A stretch of 64,000 nucleotides of DNA from Saccharibacillus sp. JS10. Its GTDB lineage: Bacteria > Bacillota > Bacilli > Paenibacillales > Paenibacillaceae. Of the stretch, positions 50,196 to 58,990 are shown one piece after another; the stretch's first letter is position 1; each line of letters starts with the position of its first letter. The notes beneath the pieces were generated by a model, which was not told where the DNA came from, made no database searches, and worked only from the letters and a program-made list of their open reading frames with translations. Location: the NCBI RefSeq assembly GCF_024436065.1, contig NZ_JANFNS010000004.1, positions 62,001-126,000 on the forward strand, in the 5' to 3' direction. A program made the translations under genes and the position numbers.

Positions 50196-52859
50196 GTGAA
50201 AAAAAGACCGATGAAACAAATGTTAGTCGTTGCAATGGGATTTGCTATTTTGTCCAATACAGCTATGATCCATCCAGCAATCGCGGCACCCTACTCTTAT
50301 AATATTGAAGTTCCATCAGCACCAGCGTGGGGATACTTTGTCGATAACTATAAGACGAACAAAAATGACAATCAAACGGTCGAAAGTAATGCGGCTATCG
50401 GAACGTTGTCTGAATTTTTAAAATTGTGGACACCGGGTACTTCTTGGGATAACGGAACGAAGAACCCAGAATTTGAGTACGTTCTGAATCAAAATATCAA
50501 GTACGTAGACGATTTATCCAAAACTCGCACAGAAGCCGATGCCGAACTGGCTTTTCTCATTGACCGCCGTGGTCAGACGTATAGCGCAGTCGAAGGTTTG
50601 GGATCACTGACTGATGTGTATCGTGACATAAGCGGAACAACAACAACGATTCCCAAAGTTCCATCTGACGCTACGACTGTAAAATATAGCGAAACGGAAG
50701 GGACTCCAGGCAGCACCAACTCAGGCGGAGATTCCAACTCTCCTTTAGGCAAAATGGTCGATCTGGTCGGTGCCGTGCGTAACGGCAGCGCTTCGGGCAA
50801 TCCATCCAAAAACTTCTTCCAATATATGCGTCCTTACCGTTGGGTAAACCAACAGGAAAATACTACAGAGAACCGGCTCGTCCTTCCAACGCTTGTACCT
50901 GTAATTAGTGCAACGCCAGCAACCGACGGCGGATTCCCAAGCGGTCACACGAATGCGGCATATCTTGCGTCGTTGTCATTTGCCTACGCAGTACCGGAAC
51001 GTTTCCAAGAATTGTTGACGCGTGCTTCGGAAATGGGTCAAAGTCGGATCGTAGCAGGTATGCACTCGCCGTTTGACGTGATGGGCGGTCGCGTTCTGGC
51101 GACTGCGCTGGCAGCCGCGGCATTGAATGATCCAGCTAACGCTGAGTTGAAGAAACAAGCTTACGATCAAGCGCATGACGTATTGTTGAAGCAAACAGGT
51201 ACAGCACCGGATCGTTTTGCAGATTACGAGAAAAACAAAGCCGATTACACGAAGCGTCTGACTTACGGATTCCCGCAAATCGGAGATAAAGACAAGCCGA
51301 TGGTTGTACCGAAAGGCGCGGAAGTACTGATCGAAACACGTTTCCCTTATTTAGAAAAAGAACAACTCCGCGAAGTACTGGCTTCCACAGGTCTGGAATC
51401 CGGCTATCCGCTGTTGGATGATCCGGAAGGTTGGGGACGTCTGAATCTGTTCGAAGCCGGTAACGGATACGGCGCATTCAGCGGCGCAGTCAATGTGAAT
51501 ATGGATGCAGCGAAAGGCGGATTCTACGCAGAAGATCTGTGGCGCAACAACATCACCGGTGTAGGCAGCCTGAACAAACAAGGCACGGGCAAGTTGAAAC
51601 TGTCTGGTGCGAATACGTATAGCGGCGGTACTCAGATCAATGGTGGTACCATCGAAGCGATGTCAACCTCGGCGTTCGGTACAGGCGATGTTGTAAACAA
51701 CGCGACGGTTACGCAAAACGTATACAACGGCGGTATTTTGACAATCGACGGAGACTTCACGCAAAACACAGACGGCACGTTGCAACTGAATATCGGTTCT
51801 TCAAAAGATATGCTCGATGTCAAAGGCGCATTGAAAGCCGATGGTACATTGAAAGTGAACTTCGCAAACAGTTATGTACCCGCGAACGCAAATGTAACCT
51901 TGATTGCACATGACGGCGCTGCGACCGGAACATTCAAAAAGGTAGAAGTAACAGGATTACCTTCAAGTTATTCTTCTAAAGTGAATTACGAGAATGGCAA
52001 AGTAGTATTGGCTGTGACGAGCACAACGACAAATCCAACTCCAAATCCAGGCACAAGCAACCCGCCTTCGACTGGAGGAGGTACAGTCACACCTGCACCA
52101 ACACCAGTACCGACGCCAACGCCAGTGCCAACACCGGTGCCGACACCAACGCCTACCCCGACCCCAACTCCGGGTACGCCTTCGGGTTCGACGGATGTGC
52201 CAGCGACAGTTAGCCCATTCCGCTCGAACGTGATTGATTCGGCGCAGCTGCTTCAAGCGTTGACTGCCGCAGTAAGCAATGCGTCAACAACAGTGAGCTC
52301 ATTCTCTGACGTGCCGGCTAATTATTGGGGACGTAGCGTACTCGATAAAGCGGCAAAACTTGGGATCGTCAGTGGCTACAACAACGGAGCGCTTCGTCCA
52401 AATGCACCAGTCACTCGCGCCGAGTTTGCAGCGATGATCTCGCGTGCTTTCGGAATTGAGCCATCGGCTACGAATTCTTCATTCGGTGACGTTCGTTCGA
52501 ACTGGGCTTCCGGTTATATCGATGCCCTGTCCAAACTGGGTGTAGTCGCTGGATACGGCGATGGAAACTTTAAGCCAAACGCATCCGTGAGTCGTGCTGA
52601 AATGGCGGTTATGATCTCGCGTCTGATCAGCTTAAATGCACTTCCAACCACGTCAACTTCGACATCGTTCGGCGATGTAAGCAACAATCACTGGGCTTCT
52701 AGTGTCATTCAACAAGCTTCCGCAGCAGGTCTGTTAAGCGGAACTTCCGATTCTTCATTCGCTCCAGACAAAAAAGCAAGCCGCGCTGAAGCACTCGCGT
52801 TGATCGTACGCACGCTTGAGAGCGACGAGTCTGTAAAAGCGTTGCTGCAAGGGCTGTAA
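50196..52859 (+). CDS. Secreted class A acid phosphatase (PAP2 fold) with SLH cell-wall anchor
   Basis: An 887-residue protein from GTG 50196, GAGGAG 10 bases upstream. The signal peptide ends at AIA near residue 30. The phosphatase part has KNFFQYMRPYR near 206-216 (KxxxxxxRP), GGFPSGHT near 246-253, and SRIVAGMHSPFDVMGG near 284 (SRxxxGxHxxxD), all catalytic residues of the class A acid phosphatase/PAP2 group. Then follow an autotransporter-type beta repeat (NKQGTGKLKLSGANTYSGGT, near 460-495), a Pro/Thr linker (about 612-668) and three SLH domains (from about 700, 757 and 823). It should hydrolyse phosphate esters at the cell surface. The combination of modules is unusual. Confidence 0.92.
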   Translation: MKKRPMKQMLVVAMGFAILSNTAMIHPAIAAPYSYNIEVPSAPAWGYFVDNYKTNKNDNQTVESNAAIGTLSEFLKLWTPGTSWDNGTKNPEFEYVLNQNIKYVDDLSKTRTEADAELAFLIDRRGQTYSAVEGLGSLTDVYRDISGTTTTIPKVPSDATTVKYSETEGTPGSTNSGGDSNSPLGKMVDLVGAVRNGSASGNPSKNFFQYMRPYRWVNQQENTTENRLVLPTLVPVISATPATDGGFPSGHTNAAYLASLSFAYAVPERFQELLTRASEMGQSRIVAGMHSPFDVMGGRVLATALAAAALNDPANAELKKQAYDQAHDVLLKQTGTAPDRFADYEKNKADYTKRLTYGFPQIGDKDKPMVVPKGAEVLIETRFPYLEKEQLREVLASTGLESGYPLLDDPEGWGRLNLFEAGNGYGAFSGAVNVNMDAAKGGFYAEDLWRNNITGVGSLNKQGTGKLKLSGANTYSGGTQINGGTIEAMSTSAFGTGDVVNNATVTQNVYNGGILTIDGDFTQNTDGTLQLNIGSSKDMLDVKGALKADGTLKVNFANSYVPANANVTLIAHDGAATGTFKKVEVTGLPSSYSSKVNYENGKVVLAVTSTTTNPTPNPGTSNPPSTGGGTVTPAPTPVPTPTPVPTPVPTPTPTPTPTPGTPSGSTDVPATVSPFRSNVIDSAQLLQALTAAVSNASTTVSSFSDVPANYWGRSVLDKAAKLGIVSGYNNGALRPNAPVTRAEFAAMISRAFGIEPSATNSSFGDVRSNWASGYIDALSKLGVVAGYGDGNFKPNASVSRAEMAVMISRLISLNALPTTSTSTSFGDVSNNHWASSVIQQASAAGLLSGTSDSSFAPDKKASRAEALALIVRTLESDESVKALLQGL

Positions 52860-52890
52860 GTACATTGAATTGATCGTAAAATCCAGACGA

Positions 52891-52922
52891 AAGAAGCCCT
52901 TCCAGTTGGAGGGGCTTTTTTT
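52891..52922 (+). terminator. Terminator after phosphatase-SLH gene
   Basis: A 10-bp stem with one T-G pair (52894-52903 with 52908-52917) closes an AGTT loop and is followed by a T run. Confidence 0.87.
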
Positions 52923-53020
52923 GCTTAGAAAAGCATGTGATTTTTTTGAGAATGAAGCTTGTATAATACAAGCAACGGCTTTTTGCCGATTAGATCGTCA
53001 CGTAAGGAGAATGAACACCG

Positions 53021-53698
53021 ATGCCGACCATTTTAGTTGCGGACGACGATGCTCATATTCGCGAGCTAGTCTGCCTTTTTTTGCATAACGATGGATTTAC
53101 AACGATAGAAGCTGTCGATGGAGAAGAAGCGCTTGCGCTGCAAGCTTCGAACTCGGTTGATCTGGTTGTGCTTGATATTATGATGCCGGGAATGGACGGA
53201 TGGGCATTGTGCCGGGAATTAAGACGCCGCAGCGCTCATCTGCCCTTATTAATGCTGTCGGCAAGAAGTCAGACGTGGGAAAAAGTAAAAGGATTCGAAA
53301 TTGGAGCGGACGATTATTTGACGAAGCCGTTCGATCCGCTCGAATTGACGGTTCGTGTGCGCGCTTTGCTCAAGCGTTCCCGCAGCGTTGTCGATAAAAC
53401 GGTCACTGTAGGCAAAAGCCTGAAGCTGGATCGCAATACGTATAAAGTCACCGCTGGAGTCGAGACCTTCACGCTGCCGCTCAAAGAATTCGAGTTGCTC
53501 TACACACTGGCTGAGACACCGGGGCAAGTCTATACGCGCGAGCAATTGATCGAACGAATCTGGGGCATCGATTACACCGGAGACAATCGCACCGTAGATG
53601 TGCATATCAAGCGTTTGCGAGAACGTTTTGTCCCTTTCGGTGGGCTTCAGATTGAGACTGTGCGGGGACTTGGATATCGCTTGGAGGTTGAAGCATGA
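53021..53698 (+). CDS. OmpR/PhoB-family response regulator
   Basis: A 225-residue regulator with AAGGAG before the ATG. The receiver domain has ILVADDDAHIREL, phospho-acceptor Asp in LVVLDIMMPGMDGW (near 53), Ser in LLMLSARSQ and Lys in DDYLTKPFDPLEL. The winged-helix domain (about 130-225) has PLKEFELLYTLAETPGQVYTREQLIERIWG and TVDVHIKRLRERF, ending ETVRGLGYRLE. It overlaps by 4 bases (ATGA) with the downstream kinase gene, the standard order. The likely target is the hydrolase promoter at 55.1 kb, which bears TTCAT repeats. Confidence 0.95.
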   Translation: MPTILVADDDAHIRELVCLFLHNDGFTTIEAVDGEEALALQASNSVDLVVLDIMMPGMDGWALCRELRRRSAHLPLLMLSARSQTWEKVKGFEIGADDYLTKPFDPLELTVRVRALLKRSRSVVDKTVTVGKSLKLDRNTYKVTAGVETFTLPLKEFELLYTLAETPGQVYTREQLIERIWGIDYTGDNRTVDVHIKRLRERFVPFGGLQIETVRGLGYRLEVEA

Positions 53699-55074
53699 TC
53701 CGTTCGCTATATACGCGGGTCGTCTTGATCTTTCTTGTTTCAGCGATTGGGAGTACTTTATTGGCTTTTTGGTTGGCGACATGGGCTTTTCGAGATCAAA
53801 TGAACGAAAACCTACAAATTCCGTTATTTCAGTTCGCTGAAGATATCGGAAGATTGTATGAAGTGATGCCATCGGAGCAAGCGGACAAGTTTGTCAGTGA
53901 AATGAAGCAATTGGATTCATACTATATTCGGATATACGAGACACCGGAGCAATTCCAACGATATGGCACTCCGGCTTCTCATGAGACGACGATCACACCA
54001 GATATGGTACAACGGGTATTTGATGGCGAAAAGATTCGGATCAATACTAATGGCGTGACGATCGAACTGATTGGCATGTCCATTCAGACTAATCAGGGCG
54101 TTCGAGCTATGTTTATCGAGCCGGTCGGTTCCGCTACGGTTCCTTTTATCGTGAAATGGTTGTTAAACTTTTCTCTTTACGCGTTGGTTGCGGGAAGTTT
54201 GGTCTTTTTGGGAGCAGCGGCATTTATCGTACGTCCGATTCAGCAGCTCACCCGGGCGACGCGGCGAATTGCAGCCGGGAATTTCGACGTCAAACTCGAT
54301 ATTCGGCAAAAAGGAGAGTTGGGCGAGCTTGCACGGAGTTTTGAAGAGATGTCGCAGGATCTTCGGCAATTGGAAGAGATGCGCCGCGACTTTGTCGGCA
54401 ATGTATCGCACGAAATCCGTTCACCGCTGACGTCGATCTCAGGTTATGCGCAAGCGCTCAAACACTCGTCTTTGTCCGATGAACAGCGAAGTCGCTACTT
54501 GGATATTATTGCTTCCGAAGCCAATCGAATTTCTCGAATGAGCGATAACTTGCTGAAGTTAAGTGTATTAGAGTCGAAGCCGCTGCTGCAACGTGCTGAA
54601 ATTCGGCTAGACGAGCAGATTCGCCGGGTGGTTATTGCATTACAGCCTCAATGGTCGATCCGTCAGATTGAATTTGATTTAGAACTTCCGGTCGTAGAAT
54701 TTATTGCCGATGCAGATCAATTGGAGCAGGTATGGATCAATATGATTGGGAATGCGATCAAGTTTTCTCCAGATCACGGCACAATTTCGATTACGCTGAC
54801 GGAACGCAAAGAGCAGATTTACGTGCAGATCGCCGATCAGGGTGTAGGGATCAAGCCGCAGGATCTGGAGCGTGTATTCGAACGTTTTTTCAAAGCAGAT
54901 CGTTCGCGCAGTCGGCAATATGAAGGCAGCGGAATCGGTCTTGCGATTGTGCGTCAGATTGTACGACTGCATCACGGGAAGGTTGAAGTGGAAAGCGAAT
55001 ACGGGCAAGGAACGGTCTTTACCGTGACTTTGCCTCGCGAAGTACCTCGTTATTCCGACACCTCTATATCTTAA
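53695..55074 (+). CDS. Sensor histidine kinase
   Basis: A 459-residue kinase. TM1 is about 8-30, an extracellular domain about 31-150, TM2 about 155-178 and HAMP about 180-232 (RPIQQLTRATRRIAAGNFDV). The phospho-His is in VGNVSHEIRSPLTSISGYAQ near 239. The ATPase has a complete set of motifs: N box (QLEQVWINMIGNAIKFSP), G1 (IADQGVGIKP), F box (VFERFFKADRSRS) and G2 (GSGIGLAIVRQI). The intact catalytic motifs contrast with the degenerate kinase at 18.9 kb. It is translated with the response regulator (ATGA overlap). Confidence 0.95.
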   Translation: MIRSLYTRVVLIFLVSAIGSTLLAFWLATWAFRDQMNENLQIPLFQFAEDIGRLYEVMPSEQADKFVSEMKQLDSYYIRIYETPEQFQRYGTPASHETTITPDMVQRVFDGEKIRINTNGVTIELIGMSIQTNQGVRAMFIEPVGSATVPFIVKWLLNFSLYALVAGSLVFLGAAAFIVRPIQQLTRATRRIAAGNFDVKLDIRQKGELGELARSFEEMSQDLRQLEEMRRDFVGNVSHEIRSPLTSISGYAQALKHSSLSDEQRSRYLDIIASEANRISRMSDNLLKLSVLESKPLLQRAEIRLDEQIRRVVIALQPQWSIRQIEFDLELPVVEFIADADQLEQVWINMIGNAIKFSPDHGTISITLTERKEQIYVQIADQGVGIKPQDLERVFERFFKADRSRSRQYEGSGIGLAIVRQIVRLHHGKVEVESEYGQGTVFTVTLPREVPRYSDTSIS

Positions 55075-55087
55075 CTTTCTGAGTCTG

Positions 55088-55141
55088 TTCATCTTGCGTT
55101 CATATTCAGGTCACGATAGGTCTATAACAGCTTGCTATACT
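55088..55141 (+). promoter_or_regulatory. Promoter with OmpR-type direct repeats
   Basis: TTCAT at 55088-55092 and 55099-55103, with a weaker GTCAC at 55110-55114, form an 11-base tandem array typical of OmpR/PhoB sites. A -10 TATACT (55136-55141) lies downstream, before the hydrolase gene at 55202. This suggests activation by the adjacent response regulator. Confidence 0.55.
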
Positions 55142-55201
55142 GGCTTGCAAAGGTCGCTAAGCGGCTGAGTAGACTTCACCTCAGAATAGGAGAGACTGAA
55201 T

Positions 55202-56197
55202 ATGAACGAACTTCAAAATATTAAGCCAGTCAAAAAGAAAAGAAAAGCGCTACGCGTACTGCTGATTACGTTAGGTGTGATCGTGGGACTTATCGCGTTG
55301 TTTTTCATTACGGTATTCGCGGTAAATAAAATCGCTTTGCGCTCTGAAGCAAGCAAGATTATTCCTTATGGTCAGACCGTGACTGTAGACGGCGATAAAA
55401 AGATGAACGTCTTGATCCGCGGCGCAGGCGAAGAAAATATCGTGTTATTGCCGGGTTACGGAACGGCTGTACCTGCGCGCGATTTTGAGCTGCTGATTCG
55501 TGAGCTGGAAAAAGATTATCGGGTGATTGCGATTGAACCGCTTGGTTATGGGCTTAGCGACGAGACGGACAAAGAACGCACGACAGCGAATATAGTCGAC
55601 GAAACGCATCAAGCGTTGCAGCAACTCGGAGTAGACCGTTATGTGCTAATGGGACACTCCATTGCAGGGTTGTATGCGCTCGATTATACGAAAAAGTACC
55701 CGGATGAAGTGATCGCGTATGCCGGCATTGATACCAGTGTGCCGAATCAAGGCGGTATGGATGCAATACCCGCTACGGGGATGTTTACCTTTTTAAAAGA
55801 ATCGGGGGTGCTCCGTCTGCTGACGAACCTTAACGCAGATCCATACGAAGCTTTGGGCTATGATCCGGAAATGGTCAATCAAATACGGATGATTACAAAT
55901 CGGGTGAGCAACAATCCGACGATTTTGAACGAAATGAGCCATATTCCGGAAAACTTTAAATCCGCAAAAGAGGCAGAAGCTACATTCCCGGCGTCGTTAC
56001 CGTTACTTCTATTCGTCAATACAGAAGATGCGGAGGTTCAAGATTGGAATAAGCTGCATGAAGAACAAGTCGCTCACGCGGAGAAGGGCAAAATGATTGA
56101 AATGAGTGGTGGGCATTATCTACATCACAAGAATTCGCCGCAGATTGCTTCGGAGCTTCGTAGCTTTTTGAAAGATGTCCAGACTATAAATCGTTAA
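55202..56197 (+). CDS. Membrane-anchored alpha/beta hydrolase
   Basis: A 331-residue protein. The basic N-terminus (VKKKRKALR) is followed by one transmembrane helix (about 20-42), so the catalytic domain is predicted outside the membrane. The alpha/beta-hydrolase core has ENIVLLPGYGTAVPARDFELLI, the nucleophile elbow LMGHSIAGLYALDY (Ser near 154), an acid near PLLLFVNTEDAEVQDW, and the His in MSGGHYLHHKNSPQI near 301. The substrate is unknown. TAGGAGAG precedes the start. It lies directly behind a two-component system with RR-type repeats in its promoter, so it is a likely target. Confidence 0.9.
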   Translation: MNELQNIKPVKKKRKALRVLLITLGVIVGLIALFFITVFAVNKIALRSEASKIIPYGQTVTVDGDKKMNVLIRGAGEENIVLLPGYGTAVPARDFELLIRELEKDYRVIAIEPLGYGLSDETDKERTTANIVDETHQALQQLGVDRYVLMGHSIAGLYALDYTKKYPDEVIAYAGIDTSVPNQGGMDAIPATGMFTFLKESGVLRLLTNLNADPYEALGYDPEMVNQIRMITNRVSNNPTILNEMSHIPENFKSAKEAEATFPASLPLLLFVNTEDAEVQDWNKLHEEQVAHAEKGKMIEMSGGHYLHHKNSPQIASELRSFLKDVQTINR

Positions 56198-56220
56198 GTG
56201 CAATCTTCATTCAAAAATGG

Positions 56221-56259
56221 AAAAGGGCAGCCGAAGCCGCAAGGTTCGGTTGCTTTTTT
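56221..56259 (+). terminator. Terminator after membrane-anchored hydrolase
   Basis: A stem of about 9 bp with G-T extensions (56227-56235 with 56245-56253) is followed by TTTTTT. Confidence 0.82.
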
Positions 56260-56381
56260 AATGGGCACAAAGACTTGGGCTAATCTAGTAAATCCCTCGC
56301 TTGGCGATCGTTAATAGGTGAAGTATAATATAAATGTAATTGTGTTCCATTTTTTTAAAAAGAATACTGAGGAGGTGTGTC

Positions 56382-56858
56382 ATGTTAGCCGTCATTGAAT
56401 CGAATGGCAAAGGATACAAAGCCCGTTTTGAACGTCGTTTGACGTCTCCGATTGAGCAGGTATGGGCGTACTTAACGGACAATGAGCGTTTGAAGCAATG
56501 GTTACCGGAACTGTATATCAAAGAACTCCATCTAGGCGGTGCGATTCAGTTCGATATGCAAGACGGGACGTTCGAAGAACTGCGTATTGTGGGGTTCAAA
56601 GAAAGTTCGATGCTGGAGTATACGTGGGGAGAAGACCGGATTCGATTCGAACTACGCGCCAAGCAATATGGCAGCCACCTCGTATTAGTGGAAACAATCC
56701 GGCAGATTACTTCATACACACCCAAAGATTTAGCAGGTTGGCATGTGTGTCTGGATACGATTGAAGCGCTGATGGACGGGCGGAAGATTGAATCGCGAAA
56801 AGAGAATTGGGAAAAGTGGTTTGGGGAATATCGGACTTTAGTTGAGACGAGAGTGTAA
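56382..56858 (+). CDS. SRPBCC (AHSA1-like) lipid/ligand-binding protein
   Basis: A protein of 158 residues from ATG 56382, with GGAGG at 56371-56375; the earlier in-frame start has no site. It is an SRPBCC/AHSA1 fold: KARFERRLTSPIEQVWAYLTDNERLKQWLP at the N-terminus, LHLGGAIQFDMQDG, FKESSMLEYTWGEDRIRFEL, and DLAGWHVCLDTIEALMDGRKIE in the C-terminal helix. These START-like folds bind hydrophobic ligands or help chaperones; the role here is unknown. The structured element B lies in its 3' untranslated region, followed by a terminator. Confidence 0.87.
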   Translation: MLAVIESNGKGYKARFERRLTSPIEQVWAYLTDNERLKQWLPELYIKELHLGGAIQFDMQDGTFEELRIVGFKESSMLEYTWGEDRIRFELRAKQYGSHLVLVETIRQITSYTPKDLAGWHVCLDTIEALMDGRKIESRKENWEKWFGEYRTLVETRV

Positions 56859-56913
56859 CGCGGCTTTTGCGGCAGCTTGTTTGGAGGGAAAAGTTTATGT
56901 AGATGATGTGGCG

Positions 56914-57042
56914 GACGCTGCGAGAGAAATTTGTTTCGGTCGCGTGTTGAAATCAGGAAATATGACTTGAATTTTTATTTGAATTTTCCCGATTTCAAAG
57001 GCGAACGCTAAAGCTCCTTCACTAAATTTCTCTCTCCGCTGG
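56914..57042 (+). ncRNA. Candidate structured RNA element, copy B
   Basis: A 129-nt element, the same length as copy A. The outer helix is 11 perfect base pairs (56922-56932 with 57024-57034) of entirely different sequence from copy A. The inner helix (56948-56961 with 56984-56998) has one A-C mismatch and closes a 22-nt loop. The unpaired stretches GTTTCGGTCGC (56933-56943), AGGCGAAC and TCCTTCACT are identical to copy A, as are the flanks CGCTGC and TCCGCTGG. It lies on plus in the 3' untranslated region of the SRPBCC gene, 32 bases before a terminator, so it is probably transcribed. Confidence 0.65.
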
Positions 57043-57074
57043 GCTATCTCATGTATAAAACTTTTTGATGTATG

Positions 57075-57100
57075 AAGGCTGCCTTATGGCAGCCTTTTTG
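57075..57100 (+). terminator. Terminator after element B
   Basis: A perfect 9-bp stem (57075-57083 with 57088-57096) closes a TTAT loop and is followed by TTT. It overlaps the last bases of the minus-strand ATPase gene. Confidence 0.82.
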
Positions 57101-57935
57101 AATTGGGCAGGGGAGAGAAAGATAAAGACACTAAAGGTTCGGAGTGGTATCTGCCTTTAGGGACAATCATGGGAGAACCGGATATCGGGTCGGGGATCAC
57201 GGAAGAATCCAAACCGAAGATCTCGTTTACACGTTCGCTGGTGATGACTTCGGTTGGAGTGCCTTCGGCGATCAGGTGACCGTCTTTAAGAGCGAAAATA
57301 TGATCGGCGTAGCGTGCGGACAGGTTGATGTCATGAAGAACCATGACGATCGTTGTGCCTTGTTTCCGATTCAGATCGGTGAGCAAATCCAGGATTTCGA
57401 TCTGATACGTAATATCGAGAAAGGTCGTAGGCTCGTCCAAAAATAAAATATCGGTCTGTTGCGCGATTGCCATCGCGATCCAGACGCGTTGGCGTTGACC
57501 GCCGGATAGTTCGTCGATATTGTGGTTGGCGAATTCGGTAATGTCCATCATCTCCATCGCTTCGGCGACGGCGGCGTAATCTTTTTTGGACCAACCGCCC
57601 AAAAGGGATTGGTGCGGGAAACGTCCGCGACCGACCAAGTCCGCGACTGAAATCCCTTCCGGCACAATCGGCGATTGCGGCAGCAGTCCGAGAATACGGG
57701 CAAGCTGCTTGGACGGATAACGGGCAATCGGCTTGTCGTCGAGCAAAATACTGCCTGATGTCGGCTTAATTAACCGAGCCATCGCTTTGAGTAACGTTGA
57801 TTTACCGCAACCGTTGGAGCCGACGATTACGCTAATTTTATGGCTCGGAATCGTGAGATCGACGCCGTGGATCACCGTTTTGTTTTCGTATCCGGCGACG
57901 ATCTGTTTCGTTTCAAAATGATGTTGGGGCTTCAT
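57084..57935 (-). CDS. Iron-siderophore ABC transporter ATPase (FecE/FepC type)
   Basis: A 283-residue ABC ATPase. Walker A VGSNGCGKST (38-47), Q loop LGLLPQSPIVPEG, signature ELSGGQRQRVWIAMA, Walker B ILFLDEPTTFLD and switch His in VMVLHDINLSARYAD are all present and of the FepC/FhuC subclass. It powers the two FecCD permeases encoded just upstream. Its ATG shares one base with the stop of the preceding permease gene (TAATG). It ends inside the terminator of the convergent SRPBCC unit. AAAGGAG precedes the start. Confidence 0.95.
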   Translation of the reverse strand: MKPQHHFETKQIVAGYENKTVIHGVDLTIPSHKISVIVGSNGCGKSTLLKAMARLIKPTSGSILLDDKPIARYPSKQLARILGLLPQSPIVPEGISVADLVGRGRFPHQSLLGGWSKKDYAAVAEAMEMMDITEFANHNIDELSGGQRQRVWIAMAIAQQTDILFLDEPTTFLDITYQIEILDLLTDLNRKQGTTIVMVLHDINLSARYADHIFALKDGHLIAEGTPTEVITSERVNEIFGLDSSVIPDPISGSPMIVPKGRYHSEPLVSLSFSPLPNSKRLP

Positions 57936-58990
57936 TACAATTCTCCTTTCCGGTTCATACGAATCAAGAGGAAGATCAGATACGGCGCTCCAAGAATTCC
58001 GGTAATGACGCCGACAGGGAAGCGGGTGACGAAAGCATACTGACCGATCAGATCGGCAGCGAGCACCAGATTGATTCCAACTAGACCTGAAGGAATCAGA
58101 TTATAAAAGCCGTTACCGACCAATCGCTTCGCGATAGGCCCAGCTAGAAAGGAGACAAAAGCGATCGGTCCTGTCGTAGCGGTAGCCATGCCTACAACTA
58201 AGACCGCCGCGACGATCAGGATCAAACGGCTCCAATGCGTATGAACGCCAAGCGACGAAGCCGATTGCTCGCCAAGTTCCAGAATATGCAGATGTTTGCC
58301 GAGTATCATCAAGATTGGCGTCGTAATCAATACGATCCAAATCAGCGGGGGAAGTTCGCTCATTTTAGAACCGTTCAGACTACCGGACAGCCATTGAATG
58401 GCTTTAGGCACGTCTTTTTCTGAGCTGATCAGTAGCAGATAAGAAATGACCGAATCGAGCATGGCTTGAATCCCGATTCCGATTAAAATCAATCGACCGA
58501 TCGAGAAGATTTTGCCGCGAGCCAGCATATAGATGACGAAAGCTGTGAGCAGACCCGCGATCACCGCTACGAAAGAAGTAAAAGCTTGACCTGCGCCAAG
58601 TACCGTTAAGCAAAAAACAGCTGCGGCGCTAGAACCGGACGTGATGCCAATCACGTTAGGATTTGCCAGCGGGTTACGCAGTAACGTCTGAAAAACATGA
58701 CCGGCAATGCCAAAAGCAAATCCGGCAAAAAGCCCGGCTAACATACGCGGCAGACGCAGCGTACTGACAGCGAACGATACACCTTTGATTTTTTCGCCGG
58801 ACAGTGCAAGTAGCACTTGATCCAGCGGGTAAATCGTATTGCCGAGCATCAGCATAGCGGCGCATAGGCTTAAAGCAATCAACGCTAACATGCCGGTAAC
58901 AAGTAACCAGCGACGCTGACGATGACGGCGCCCTGCGCGAATCAAAGCGATCGACGTCGAAGCTTGATCCATAGAAGAAAGTAAAGTCAT
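57935..58990 (-). CDS. FecCD-family iron-siderophore permease
   Basis: A 351-residue permease with about ten hydrophobic segments. FecCD hallmarks are RLPRMLAGLFAGFAFGIAGHVFQTLLRNPLANPNVIGITSGSSAAA near 79-124, GPIAFVSFLAGPIAKRLVGN near 270 (the ATPase-docking region), and ADLIGQYAFVTRFPVGVITGILGAPYLIFLL at the end. It overlaps the other permease gene by 4 bases, and the pair forms the heterodimeric channel. Regulated by the Fur box before the binding-protein gene at the head of the operon. Confidence 0.95.
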   Translation of the reverse strand: MTLLSSMDQASTSIALIRAGRRHRQRRWLLVTGMLALIALSLCAAMLMLGNTIYPLDQVLLALSGEKIKGVSFAVSTLRLPRMLAGLFAGFAFGIAGHVFQTLLRNPLANPNVIGITSGSSAAAVFCLTVLGAGQAFTSFVAVIAGLLTAFVIYMLARGKIFSIGRLILIGIGIQAMLDSVISYLLLISSEKDVPKAIQWLSGSLNGSKMSELPPLIWIVLITTPILMILGKHLHILELGEQSASSLGVHTHWSRLILIVAAVLVVGMATATTGPIAFVSFLAGPIAKRLVGNGFYNLIPSGLVGINLVLAADLIGQYAFVTRFPVGVITGILGAPYLIFLLIRMNRKGEL

